Assembly: GCA_002491945.1 (NCBI GenBank)
Contig: DKWX01000002.1
Coordinates: 30,971-83,820 of the forward strand
DNA length: 52,850 nt
Reading direction: 5' to 3'
Source: Porphyromonadaceae bacterium UBA7141
Lineage (GTDB): Bacteria > Bacteroidota > Bacteroidia > Bacteroidales > Muribaculaceae
In this document: in pieces, positions 43,129-51,360 of the stretch
How positions within the stretch are numbered: position 1 is the stretch's first letter
Layout of the letters: every line of letters begins with the position of its first letter
Notes under the pieces: generated by a model
Databases searched by the model: none
Told to the model about the DNA's origin: nothing
The model's input: only the letters and a program-made list of their open reading frames with translations
Made by a program: the position numbers and the translations under genes

Positions 43129-44178
43129 ATGCAAGAATACAACGAAGACTTCAACATACACAATCCGGCACGTCAGCCACAGTCATCCGATGGCGACGTG
43201 GAAAAAGCACTACGCCCTCTCGCTTTCGACGACTTCAGCGGTCAGGATAAAATCGTAGCGAATCTCCGCATCTTCGTCCAGGCCGCACGCCTGCGGGGCG
43301 AAGCTCTCGACCATACCCTCCTCTACGGACCTCCCGGTCTGGGAAAGACAACCCTCTCCAATATCATTGCCAACGAATTGGGGGTGGGGTTCAAGGTGAC
43401 TTCGGGACCTGTGCTCGACAAACCCGGCGACCTGGCCGGAATACTGATGTCGCTCGAGCCTCACGATGTGCTCTTTATCGATGAAATACACCGCCTTCAC
43501 CCTATTGTCGAAGAGTATCTATACTCCGCGATGGAAGATTACCGCATCGATATACTGCTCGACAAAGGCCCCGGCGCAAAGTCAGTGCAGCTCACACTAT
43601 CCCCGTTCACCCTGATTGGCGCCACGACACGCAGCGGACTGCTCACCGCTCCGCTGAGAGCACGATTCGGCATCAACTGCCATCTGGAATACTATGACCA
43701 CGAGGTGCTCAAGGGAATCGTACGCCGGTCGGCACGACTGCTCAAAGTGGGTATCGACGAGGATGCCGCCCTCGAAATAGCTCTCCGGAGCCGTGGCACG
43801 CCACGTATCGCGAATGCGCTGCTAAGAAGAGTGCGCGACTTCGCTATGGTGAAGGGTGACGGAATAATCACTCTCCACATCGCCCGTATGGCGCTCGAAG
43901 CTCTCAACATCGACCGATACGGTCTCGATGAGACCGACAATAAGATTCTCCTCACGATTATCGACAAGTTCCGGGGCGGCCCCGTGGGTGTCTCCACAAT
44001 CGCCACAGCTCTCGGAGAGGATGCCGGCACAATCGAGGAAGTCTACGAACCATATCTCATCCAGGAAGGGTTCATTAAGCGCACTCCCCGCGGACGCGAG
44101 GTGACCCATCTTGCCTACCGCCATCTCGGACGATCCGTCGCCGGTGAGCCGGATTCCCTATTCTCTGATATCGGATAA
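43129..44178 (+). CDS. ruvB: Holliday junction branch-migration helicase RuvB
   Basis: RuvB is the AAA+ motor that, with RuvA, drives branch migration of Holliday junctions. The 349-residue protein has Walker A GPPGLGKTT at 67-75, Walker B DVLFIDEIH near 111-119, sensor 1 in LIGATTRSG, the arginine-finger region LRARFG, and the winged-helix C-terminus with GPVGVSTIATALGEDAGTIEE. I keep the ATG at 43129 because MQEYNEDFNIHN matches the short Bacteroidales RuvB N-terminus. This makes the mRNA probably leaderless. ruvA and ruvC are not adjacent. The flippase gene follows after 73 bases. Confidence 0.97.
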   Translation: MQEYNEDFNIHNPARQPQSSDGDVEKALRPLAFDDFSGQDKIVANLRIFVQAARLRGEALDHTLLYGPPGLGKTTLSNIIANELGVGFKVTSGPVLDKPGDLAGILMSLEPHDVLFIDEIHRLHPIVEEYLYSAMEDYRIDILLDKGPGAKSVQLTLSPFTLIGATTRSGLLTAPLRARFGINCHLEYYDHEVLKGIVRRSARLLKVGIDEDAALEIALRSRGTPRIANALLRRVRDFAMVKGDGIITLHIARMALEALNIDRYGLDETDNKILLTIIDKFRGGPVGVSTIATALGEDAGTIEEVYEPYLIQEGFIKRTPRGREVTHLAYRHLGRSVAGEPDSLFSDIG

Positions 44179-44251
44179 ACTGCCGCGCTTCTCTGAAAGG
44201 CCGTCCCTCTACTCCTCACGCCACCATACACATCACTCCTACAGATCAAGA

Positions 44252-45736
44252 ATGAATGCACTTCTGAAAGATACCGCAGTCTACGGACTCAGCAGCATCG
44301 TCGGACGCTTCCTCAACTGGTGTCTCGTCCCACTGTATGTATATCTCTTCGATGCCGCAGAATACGGTATCGTCAGCTATCTCTACGGATTCACAGCCGT
44401 AGCCCTCGTAATCCTCAACTACGGCATGGAGACAGGATTCTTCCGCTTCGCATCGTCGCATGAAAGTCCCGACACTGTATATACCACTTCACTCATATCC
44501 GTAGGATGCACTTCCGCCTTGTTTATCCTGCTGCTGTCGGCATTCCTCCCCGGAATCTCGGAGACTCTGCTCATGCCGAAACATCCCGAATATGTATGGC
44601 TGCTCGGAGTGACAGTGGCCGTCGATGCCTTCACCAATATCCCCTTCGCCTATCTGCGCTACCGCAACAAGGCTTGGACATTCGCCGGCATCAAACTGCT
44701 CAACGTAGCTGTCAACATCGGCCTCAATCTCTTCTTCCTCCTCGCCTGCCCATGGCTGGAGCAAACCGCTCCCGGACTAATCGACTGGTTCTATACTCCA
44801 CTCGGAGGAGCCGGCTACGGCATCGGATGGATTTTCGTAGCCAATATCATCTCCACAATCGTAGTGATGATATGCCTGATACCATGTCTCGCAGGACGCC
44901 GATGGCGTTTCGACCCTCAACTGCTGCATAAGATGCTCACCTACAGCTGGCCGCTCCTGATACTCGGAGTCGCCGGAATCCTAAGCCAGAACATGGGACA
45001 GCTCCTGATTCCATATCTCTTCAAGAATCAGCCGGAAGCCGCACGCACCATGGTGGGAATCTACGGCGCAAACCTGAAGATTGCCATCGTAATGGTAATG
45101 TTTACCCAGGCTTTCCGCTATGCCTACGAACCATTCATCTTCTCCCAGGCCCGCGCCGAAGGCGCCGGACGCGAACGCGCCTACTGCAACGCAATGAAAT
45201 ATTTCGTCATCTTCGGCCTGATGATCTTCCTCGCCGTGATGTATTACCTCCCGATAATCAAGCACTTCGAATCACCCGGATATTGGGAAGGTCTCCGCGT
45301 AGTCCCCGTAATGATGATGGCCGAACTATGCTTCGGCATATTCTTCAACCTCTCATTATGGTACAAGCTCACCGACCGCACACAATGGGGCATGTACTTC
45401 TCACTACTCTGCTTCGCACTCATGCTCGGACTCAACATCTGGCTAATCCCCGCCATCGGCATCCCCGACGGCTATTTAGGCGCAGCATGGTCGGCCCTGA
45501 TATCCTACTTCACAGTGATGGTAATAAGCTACTTCATAGGGCGTCGCTACTACCCGCTGCCATATGAAATCAGACGCATAGGGCTCTACACAGCAGCAGC
45601 CATAATCCTCTACGTCATCGGCGAATACTGCTGGTGGCCCACTGCCATCTGGCTCAGCTACCTTACCCGCACCCTCCTTCTACTCCTCTACGCCGCCGCA
45701 ATCCTCCGCATCGAGCGCCCCTTCGCCCGCTCCTGA
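44252..45736 (+). CDS. MOP-superfamily polysaccharide/lipid-linked glycan flippase (Wzx/MurJ-like)
   Basis: The 494-residue protein has about 12-14 transmembrane helices and begins MNALLKDTAVYGLSSIVGRFLNWCLVPLYVYLF, the usual N-terminal pattern of oligosaccharide flippases (first motif within AVYGLSSIVGRFLN). The frame is open from 44111 inside ruvB, but the preceding 47 residues are not family-like, so I place the start at 44252. The protein probably moves undecaprenyl-linked glycans across the inner membrane. Whether the substrate is an O-antigen-like unit or lipid II cannot be told. It sits beside ruvB rather than in the polysaccharide operon about 1 kb downstream, which argues for a conserved housekeeping role. 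Confidence 0.87.
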   Translation: MNALLKDTAVYGLSSIVGRFLNWCLVPLYVYLFDAAEYGIVSYLYGFTAVALVILNYGMETGFFRFASSHESPDTVYTTSLISVGCTSALFILLLSAFLPGISETLLMPKHPEYVWLLGVTVAVDAFTNIPFAYLRYRNKAWTFAGIKLLNVAVNIGLNLFFLLACPWLEQTAPGLIDWFYTPLGGAGYGIGWIFVANIISTIVVMICLIPCLAGRRWRFDPQLLHKMLTYSWPLLILGVAGILSQNMGQLLIPYLFKNQPEAARTMVGIYGANLKIAIVMVMFTQAFRYAYEPFIFSQARAEGAGRERAYCNAMKYFVIFGLMIFLAVMYYLPIIKHFESPGYWEGLRVVPVMMMAELCFGIFFNLSLWYKLTDRTQWGMYFSLLCFALMLGLNIWLIPAIGIPDGYLGAAWSALISYFTVMVISYFIGRRYYPLPYEIRRIGLYTAAAIILYVIGEYCWWPTAIWLSYLTRTLLLLLYAAAILRIERPFARS

Positions 45737-45788
45737 TCCCCCGCCCCCCATCCCCCCGCTTTAGCGGCCATTTAAATTTTGATATGAT

Positions 45789-46229
45789 ATGCTGACATTT
45801 CCGAAATCGGAGCGCCTGCGCCATAAGGCGCTCGTCGACCCCCTCTTCCGCGAGGGGCAGTCGCTGTTTGAATATCCGCTGAGGCTCGTGTACCGCCCCC
45901 TCTCGGCCGACCAGCTGCAGCACGCCTTTAAAATTGCCGTCCCCGACGGCATCGCACCTCTGCAGGTCATGATCACGGTGCCCAAGAAGAAACGGCGCCA
46001 CGCCGTCGACCGCGTCCTGATGCGACGCCGCATCCGCGAGGCGTGGCGCCTGCAGCGCCGCCAGCTCCGCGAAGCCGTCGAGGCCAACCCCTCCCTGCGC
46101 ACCCTCTCCATCGGCCTGATCTATGCCGCCGACTCCAACATCGAATCGGCACGTATACAAACAAAAACAGCCCGGCTCATCGCCAAGCTATCTGCACGTA
46201 TCAACCCACAGCCCCCTACAGAATCATGA
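45789..46229 (+). CDS. rnpA: Ribonuclease P protein component RnpA
   Basis: RnpA binds the catalytic RNase P RNA and helps process tRNA 5' ends. The 146-residue basic protein begins FPKSERLRHKALVDPLF (family pattern F-x-K-x-x-R-L-x2-x2-x2-x2-LF). It contains VPKKKRRHAVDRVLMRRRIREAWR, the RNA-binding signature. It has an atypical Ala/Glu-rich C-terminus. rpmH and yidD, frequent neighbours, are absent here. Its stop codon overlaps the next gene by four bases. A CCGC-TTTA-GCGG hairpin lies between the flippase gene and this one (45756-45767). Confidence 0.9.
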   Translation: MLTFPKSERLRHKALVDPLFREGQSLFEYPLRLVYRPLSADQLQHAFKIAVPDGIAPLQVMITVPKKKRRHAVDRVLMRRRIREAWRLQRRQLREAVEANPSLRTLSIGLIYAADSNIESARIQTKTARLIAKLSARINPQPPTES

Positions 46230-46552
46230 CCATCCGGGAAGCCCAACAAGCCGTCGACGCGTGGATCAGCCGCGTCGGAGGCGGTTATTTCTCACATCTC
46301 ACAAATATGGCAGTACTGACAGAAGAAGTCGGAGAACTGGCCCGCGTCATAGCCCGCACCTATGGCGAACAGATTCCGAAAGCCGGCGACCTCCGCTCAT
46401 CGCTAAGCGAAGAACTCGCCGACGTGCTATGGGTGCTCATCTGCCTGGCCAACCAAAGCGGGGTAGACCTCGACGAGGCGCTCCGCGCATCCATCGAGAA
46501 AAAGACGCTCCGCGACGCGGAGCGCTTCGCCCCGCGCCGCCACGAAGAGTAA
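46226..46552 (+). CDS. MazG-like nucleotide pyrophosphohydrolase
   Basis: The 108-residue all-alpha protein belongs to the MazG/all-alpha NTP pyrophosphatase group, which hydrolyses non-canonical or excess NTPs to NMP and pyrophosphate. The metal-binding pattern EEVGELARVI (first E-x2-E) and later EELADVLWVLICLA (E-x2-D) are present at about 31 and 64. The frame is open from 46043 inside rnpA; I place the start at ATG 46226, which overlaps the rnpA stop (ATGA). That makes translation coupled, an unusual pairing of an RNase P subunit with a house-cleaning enzyme. Confidence 0.85.
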   Translation: MTIREAQQAVDAWISRVGGGYFSHLTNMAVLTEEVGELARVIARTYGEQIPKAGDLRSSLSEELADVLWVLICLANQSGVDLDEALRASIEKKTLRDAERFAPRRHEE

Positions 46553-46583
46553 GGGCGCTCCCCTCCTGTATTCACCCCTCCGT

Positions 46584-46628
46584 GGCATCAAAAAGATGCC
46601 GTGTGCTCAGGAAACCTATATGGTTTCC
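46584..46628. terminator. Two hairpins between converging mazG-like and sugar transferase genes
   Basis: GGCATC-AAAAA-GATGCC (46584-46600) and GGAAACC-TATAT-GGTTTCC (46610-46628) are perfect inverted repeats in the 63-base gap between the converging genes. The second overlaps the sugar transferase stop codon. Neither has a strong T tract. Confidence 0.5.
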
Positions 46629-47227
46629 CCGGCATAAGCCATCCGGCGCCCAAGCACGGTGCACACGATCATCCGGATATCGGTCAGGAAAGAATAGTGA
46701 TGCAGGTAATACCGGTTCAGGCGCACCTTATCCGGGAAAATCACCTCATCGTTATAGCGCTGAGGGTCAGTCTGAGCGGCGAGCAGTTCCTCCTCATCGC
46801 GGTATTTCATCGAAGCCGGACCCGTAATCCCCGGGCGCAGACGCAGCATCTCGCGGTCATCGCCCGTCAGACGGTCGGCATACCCGGGCACATCCGGGCG
46901 TGGCCCAACAAAACTCATATCCCCGCAAAGCACATTCCACAGCTCCGGCAACTCATCCAGCTTATACCGCCGCAGTTTCGCACCCAGCGGCGTAATACGG
47001 CTCTCTCCGGCCACCGACACCGACGAACCGCCGTGCCCCACCGTCATCGAACGGAACTTATACATCGTAAACAGCCGTCCATCCTTTCCCACACGGCGTT
47101 GCCGGAAGATCACCGATCCGCCCGGCATCTTCACCCTAACGCACACAGCCACCACCGCCAGTACCGGCCACAAAACCAAAAGACCGACCAGCGCCGCCAG
47201 TCGGTCAAACATGTATTTCAATACCAT
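46616..47227 (-). CDS. Initiating sugar-phosphate transferase (bacterial sugar transferase, PglC-like)
   Basis: This enzyme transfers a sugar 1-phosphate from a UDP-sugar to undecaprenyl phosphate and so starts each repeat unit of a surface glycan. The 203-residue form is the small PglC/WcaJ-catalytic-domain type: a re-entrant N-terminal membrane helix (LAALVGLLVLWPVLAVVAV), then the catalytic part with RQRRVGKDGRLFTMYKFRSM and KLDELPELWNVLCGDMSFVG followed by PRP. It is the last gene of the minus-strand polysaccharide operon. Which sugar it uses cannot be told from sequence. Confidence 0.92.
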   Translation of the reverse strand: MVLKYMFDRLAALVGLLVLWPVLAVVAVCVRVKMPGGSVIFRQRRVGKDGRLFTMYKFRSMTVGHGGSSVSVAGESRITPLGAKLRRYKLDELPELWNVLCGDMSFVGPRPDVPGYADRLTGDDREMLRLRPGITGPASMKYRDEEELLAAQTDPQRYNDEVIFPDKVRLNRYYLHHYSFLTDIRMIVCTVLGRRMAYAGETI

Positions 47228-47251
47228 AAAATGTCAGACACTTGTTAACAA

Positions 47252-48130
47252 TCAGACAATCAGATTCTTTTCATCCTTATACACCTTCCCGGGCGCATAT
47301 CCCCGGAACGGATGCTCCGTGTCCCATTCGGCTGCATGCTGGAAATAGGCAATCTCCTCGGCAGACGGGATTTTCATATAGTCGCCCCAGCGGTCGCGTA
47401 GATACTCCTCCACTTTGGCTGGGACGCGAAGTGAGATCGTTTCAAACGGCACACGTTTGGTAGTCTTGAAATAGTCACTCTTATACAGCCCTTTGGTATA
47501 TCCGGCACGCCCTAAGTAATGGCAATAATTATGAGTCTCCTTGTCAGCGCTTTTATAGAGCTGACGTATTGCAAAATCCACCATCGCACGCTTCGGCAAC
47601 CATCTCAACGGTTGCAGGATCAGATTCCCCATTTTGCCGTGGCGCTTGTAATTCCTATTGGCCAATGCCTTGATTACCAGATAACGTGACCACAGATACT
47701 GCCACCAATGACCAATCCGCGAATCCGGACACGAATGAAGAATGAAGATATCGATATACACTCCCTTATGGATATCCAGTTTCTCAAGATCCGGCTCATT
47801 CAAGTGCGACTTATTCAACCGCAATTTGGCAAACGAAGCATCCTTCGAACCTCCCCATTCCTGCAGATAAAACTCATCATGGTCGCCCTTCTGCCGGAAC
47901 ACTTCGCGGAAGCGCCTGTAATCCTCCGGACGCATAAACACATCAAGGTCATCATCCCACGGGATGAAACCATTATGCCTGATCGCACCCAATGCGCTGC
48001 CACCCATCAGACAGTAGTCAATCCCGTTATCCTCACAGAGACGGTCAAAATACTCCGCCACATTCAGGATACAGTTCTGCAACTCCAGAATCCCCCATTT
48101 ATCCTCCCCGTGGCGCATCAGATTCTTCAT
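47252..48130 (-). CDS. LicD-family nucleotidyl/phospho-alditol transferase
   Basis: LicD proteins move phosphocholine, phosphoribitol or similar groups from a CDP-activated donor to a glycan. The 292-residue protein has the family core at about 36-66: YCLMGGSALGAIRHNGFIPW followed by DDDLDVFM, whose Asp residues coordinate metal. No signal peptide or membrane helix is present, so it acts in the cytoplasm on the lipid-linked glycan. It follows the cytidylyltransferase gene with a four-base overlap, which suggests that the two work on the same donor. Confidence 0.88.
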   Translation of the reverse strand: MKNLMRHGEDKWGILELQNCILNVAEYFDRLCEDNGIDYCLMGGSALGAIRHNGFIPWDDDLDVFMRPEDYRRFREVFRQKGDHDEFYLQEWGGSKDASFAKLRLNKSHLNEPDLEKLDIHKGVYIDIFILHSCPDSRIGHWWQYLWSRYLVIKALANRNYKRHGKMGNLILQPLRWLPKRAMVDFAIRQLYKSADKETHNYCHYLGRAGYTKGLYKSDYFKTTKRVPFETISLRVPAKVEEYLRDRWGDYMKIPSAEEIAYFQHAAEWDTEHPFRGYAPGKVYKDEKNLIV

Positions 48131-48555
48131 AATTCTCCTTGATTCAGTTTATCACGTAATATTGTGGAGGAGATACCGTCGGTATGGTCGAGATAGGCTA
48201 CAGTGCAGCCAATTTCGGCAAACTCTTTTTCATAGCGGTTCCAGGCATCAGTACCTTTCCAGTCAGACCCTACGAAAACGGCATCAGCACCGTTTTCCCT
48301 GACTGCCTCCAACTTGTTCATATCCTTTTGGGGCACAACCTTATCCACATAGCGTATGGCCTCTACAATCGCCATCCGGTCAGTTTGCGGTATAATTGGA
48401 TACTTCTGCTTTCGCGAATAGCACAGTTCATCAGTCGTAACCCCGACAATCAGAAAATCGCATTGCTCCTTGGCGCGGCGCAGAATGTTGAGATGACCGA
48501 TATGAAACATGTCGAATACCCCTGTGGTGTATCCGACCTTATATTTCTTTTTCAT
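48127..48555 (-). CDS. Cytidylyltransferase, glycerol-3-phosphate cytidylyltransferase (TagD)-like
   Basis: The 142-residue protein is a nucleotidyltransferase of the HxGH superfamily: TTGVFDMFHIGHLNILRRAK at about 10-29, VGVTTDELC, and GISSTILRDK near the C-terminus in place of the RTxGISTT motif. TagD makes CDP-glycerol; relatives make CDP-ribitol-like or CDP-ethanolamine-type donors. The CTP-binding core is complete. It overlaps licD downstream by four bases and the GT2 gene upstream by four bases, so three genes form one tight cassette. Confidence 0.85.
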   Translation of the reverse strand: MKKKYKVGYTTGVFDMFHIGHLNILRRAKEQCDFLIVGVTTDELCYSRKQKYPIIPQTDRMAIVEAIRYVDKVVPQKDMNKLEAVRENGADAVFVGSDWKGTDAWNRYEKEFAEIGCTVAYLDHTDGISSTILRDKLNQGEL

Positions 48556-49379
48556 TTTCTGAATAATTTCCGGAATATAAAGCCGCGCAGACTATTGGGC
48601 ATAGCAACCTGCACCCCAAACCGCACGGCTACATTGAAGAGGTATCTCGGAAGCGCTATCATCTTCCGGCGGAGCATATAATCCTGCAACCCCTTTTCGC
48701 TTTTGAAGTATTTCCATCCTCCCCGACGCGCATACATCTCCTCCCCGACGCGCACATTTACCAGTGTCCCGGGGAGATTGGCGAAACGGCATCCCGCCTC
48801 TGCCATACGTATCCAAAGCCAGTAATCCTCATTGAAATGCCAGTCCTGATAATTGCCTACGGCCAGCACCTTCTCCCGCCGCATCATTACCGTCATATGG
48901 TTGAAAGGGCATCGGCTTTTTATCCAGTTATGAATCTCTGCATTTGATTCGGGCACTATACGCCGCCCTACCACGTTATTCTGCTGACCTATAAACTCCT
49001 CTATTTGCCCGCCTACCATACTGCAATTCGGATTCTCCTCAAGAAAGCGCAACTGGCGTTCAAACCGATCGGGAACCGCGATGTCGTCTGAATCCATGCG
49101 GGCAACTATTTCGTGCGAAGTATTCTCCATCCCCACGCGAAGAGCATTCCCAAGTCCACCGTTTTTCTCCAGCCATACGGGGCGGATATAGGGTATATCT
49201 TTCACAGATTTGCGAATCTCACGTTCCAAAGAGGCCGGCACCGGACCATCCACCACAAGCACCAGCTCCGAAGGGGGCAACGACTGTCTGACTGTGACAC
49301 TCTCAACCGCCTGACGAAAAAACTCGGGACTATCATTGCGATAGACCGACATCAAAACCGAAAACGTCATTCCCGACAT
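48552..49379 (-). CDS. Glycosyltransferase family 2, surface glycan synthesis
   Basis: The 275-residue enzyme has the GT-A fold of family 2: FSVLMSVYRND at the N-terminus, LVVDGP (first Asp), GGLGNALRVGM, and the DxD motif within RMDSDDIAVPDRFERQ, followed by MVGGQIEEF and the acceptor-side RCPFNHMTVMMR. No transmembrane segment is evident except perhaps the hydrophobic C-terminus. The sugar donor and acceptor are unknown. Translation is coupled to the cytidylyltransferase gene that follows. Confidence 0.9.
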   Translation of the reverse strand: MSGMTFSVLMSVYRNDSPEFFRQAVESVTVRQSLPPSELVLVVDGPVPASLEREIRKSVKDIPYIRPVWLEKNGGLGNALRVGMENTSHEIVARMDSDDIAVPDRFERQLRFLEENPNCSMVGGQIEEFIGQQNNVVGRRIVPESNAEIHNWIKSRCPFNHMTVMMRREKVLAVGNYQDWHFNEDYWLWIRMAEAGCRFANLPGTLVNVRVGEEMYARRGGWKYFKSEKGLQDYMLRRKMIALPRYLFNVAVRFGVQVAMPNSLRGFIFRKLFRK

Positions 49380-49446
49380 ACTCCTATTACTGATTTTATT
49401 GAAAAAATTCCGGTCAATGTCCTCTCATAGCCACTTGACATCAAGA

Positions 49447-50388
49447 TTATATGATCTTTACAATCTGACGGTACAAGAGTGGAAAATAAACATATACAGC
49501 ACCCATTACAGACGCATACAATGCATCCCGCTGCATACGCAATGGCGATAGCTTTTTCAGATAGATGCCGGCTTTCTCACTAAGTAATGCAGTGGCATGA
49601 TTAGGTTCCAGATTATATTTCTGATGGAATCGAAAGTGCAGCAGAATAGTCGTTTTCAACTGTATCAAAGCCTCCTTACATACTTCACTACCTGCAAGTC
49701 GATGATACATCCTTTCACATGCAAGAACCGATGAAAATTTCTTTTCATCGTATATCTTACGACGCATAATGGAATCAGGATACCACTTGTAAGTGTAATA
49801 CGGTATCTTTATCACCTTTACCTTACAAGCCGCAAAAAGGGCGTAGCATACAAATTCGCGATCCTCCGAATAAGCGGTTGCGATATCAAAACGCAGTTTA
49901 TTTTCTTCAAGGAACTTACGCGAATAGGCACCGCTGCATATATGTATCGGGGAGCGATTTGTCAGGAACATCCTGAGCAATTCCATGCGGTCATCGGATT
50001 TCGGAATATGTGTGGATATGCTTCCATCTGAATTCTCAAGCCGGAATCCAAATATCGCCATATCCGGATTATCCTTAAATTCCCTTTCAAGTTTATCCAC
50101 TAATCCCGGCTCTATCAAATCATCTGAATCAAGGAAATATATGATGTCGCCAACCGCATTTCTGATTCCGTTATTCCGCGATGCGGATACTCCTTGATTT
50201 TCCTGATGTATTACCCTTATCCGTTTATCTTCGGCTGCGAGTTTCTGCAGTTTCACATATGTAGCATCTGCCGAACCATCGTCAATCGCCACAATTTCCC
50301 AATCTCCAGATGTCTGAGCCTGTACGGATGCAATCGTTGCATCCAGATTGGCCTCGGCATTATAGCAAGGAATTATAATGCTTACCAT
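49447..50388 (-). CDS. Glycosyltransferase family 2, surface glycan synthesis
   Basis: The 313-residue protein begins VSIIIPCYNAEANLDATIAS and has VAIDDGSADATYV, GVSASRNNGI and the DxD motif in FLDSDDLIEPG, all standard for family 2 inverting glycosyltransferases. The last 60 residues are moderately hydrophobic (YASVMGAVYVYFPLLYRQI) and may bind the membrane. It begins 12 bases after the end of the upstream GT2 gene. Local GC content is lower than in the housekeeping genes, as is common for horizontally exchanged polysaccharide genes. Confidence 0.9.
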   Translation of the reverse strand: MVSIIIPCYNAEANLDATIASVQAQTSGDWEIVAIDDGSADATYVKLQKLAAEDKRIRVIHQENQGVSASRNNGIRNAVGDIIYFLDSDDLIEPGLVDKLEREFKDNPDMAIFGFRLENSDGSISTHIPKSDDRMELLRMFLTNRSPIHICSGAYSRKFLEENKLRFDIATAYSEDREFVCYALFAACKVKVIKIPYYTYKWYPDSIMRRKIYDEKKFSSVLACERMYHRLAGSEVCKEALIQLKTTILLHFRFHQKYNLEPNHATALLSEKAGIYLKKLSPLRMQRDALYASVMGAVYVYFPLLYRQIVKII

Positions 50389-50400
50389 TACGAAAGAGTA

Positions 50401-51360
50401 CTATATGATGATCTTGAGAGCAGCTGCCAATATCCTTACTCCCAACAAGTGGCATAGCATCCAGATTCCGCGATATTTACCATGATTCAGCCATCTGCAA
50501 TGGCCGCTGACTATCCGGCAAAGTTCATCGTAACGTTTATCATCCCTGTATTTCGGCAAATCCAATATCACCCCGAAAATCAGGGATGCCTGCCGTGCAG
50601 CCACTATACGGGCACAATACGGACCGTTATCCTTAAATCCGTCCAGCTTTTCAGTAACTATCAGCTTATCAAACAATCGTTTGATATTAGGCTTCGATAC
50701 AATCGAACCCTCACGGTTAAGACGATAGCCATAGAACCCCTTATTCAGGAACCGTACTGTAGCAGCCGTCATGAATACAGAAGGTACCCACAATTCATCT
50801 TCATGGTAGATACCTTTCAGAAAGAAAAGATTATGCGACAACAGAAACTCCCTTTCGATTATCACAAGCCATGCGGCAAACCAGAAGTCATTGCCTGATA
50901 TAAGCGACAGGAAAGCCTCTGCAGGTTTTTTTCCTGCCAGTGGCACATAATCCTTCTGACTGAGACGGTATGTATCGGTATCCTGATAATACTTGTACGC
51001 GCGGCCAAGAAATATATCGGTTGTGGATCCTTCGATATTGGACAGTATATATTTCAGACTCCCTTCATACAGAAAATCATCCGAATCAAGGAAAAGTATA
51101 TACTTTCCTGTAGCGTGGTGGATTCCGGTGTTACGGGCCTCTGACAGTCCCCCGTTCGGCTGATTTACGAGCCTTACATTACCGTATTGCTCCGTGTACT
51201 CTCGGCAGATTTCCGGAGAGGAGTCGGTACTGCCGTCATTGACCAGGATTACCTCGCAGTCCTGTGCCCCGTCAGACTTCAATACACTGTCAAGACACTG
51301 CCGGAGATACGCCTCGACGTTATACACCGGTATTACGATTGACAATAGGGGAGTTGCCAT
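50401..51360 (-). CDS. Glycosyltransferase family 2, surface glycan synthesis
   Basis: The 319-residue protein has LLSIVIPVYNVEAYLRQCLD at the N-terminus, VILVNDGSTDSSPEIC, GGLSEARNTGI and the DxD motif FLDSDDFLYEGS, a very typical GT2 of capsule and O-antigen loci. Its start codon lies within the 3' end of the Wzy-like gene (41-base overlap), so translation is probably coupled. The C-terminus is hydrophobic and basic, compatible with peripheral membrane binding. Confidence 0.9.
   Translation of the reverse strand: MATPLLSIVIPVYNVEAYLRQCLDSVLKSDGAQDCEVILVNDGSTDSSPEICREYTEQYGNVRLVNQPNGGLSEARNTGIHHATGKYILFLDSDDFLYEGSLKYILSNIEGSTTDIFLGRAYKYYQDTDTYRLSQKDYVPLAGKKPAEAFLSLISGNDFWFAAWLVIIEREFLLSHNLFFLKGIYHEDELWVPSVFMTAATVRFLNKGFYGYRLNREGSIVSKPNIKRLFDKLIVTEKLDGFKDNGPYCARIVAARQASLIFGVILDLPKYRDDKRYDELCRIVSGHCRWLNHGKYRGIWMLCHLLGVRILAAALKIII

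Noticed and set aside
44111..44251. 47-residue N-terminal extension of the flippase overlapping ruvB
   Set aside because: The extension overlaps the conserved RuvB C-terminus, is not hydrophobic, and the family N-terminus starts at the ATG at 44252.
46043..46225. Upstream extension of the MazG-like frame inside rnpA
   Set aside because: The extension encodes an Arg/Pro-rich peptide caused by rnpA codon bias; the ATG at 46226 overlaps the rnpA stop and gives the family length.
46601..47248. A 215-codon plus-strand frame opposite the sugar transferase
   Set aside because: The product is rich in His, Pro and Arg without domain features, and the minus strand encodes a complete PglC-like enzyme.
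48338..48352. A perfect DnaA-box-like TTATCCACA, and TTATCCGCA near 42968
   Set aside because: They are single and isolated, the first lying inside the cytidylyltransferase gene. No cluster of boxes with an AT-rich unwinding region is present, so neither marks an origin.
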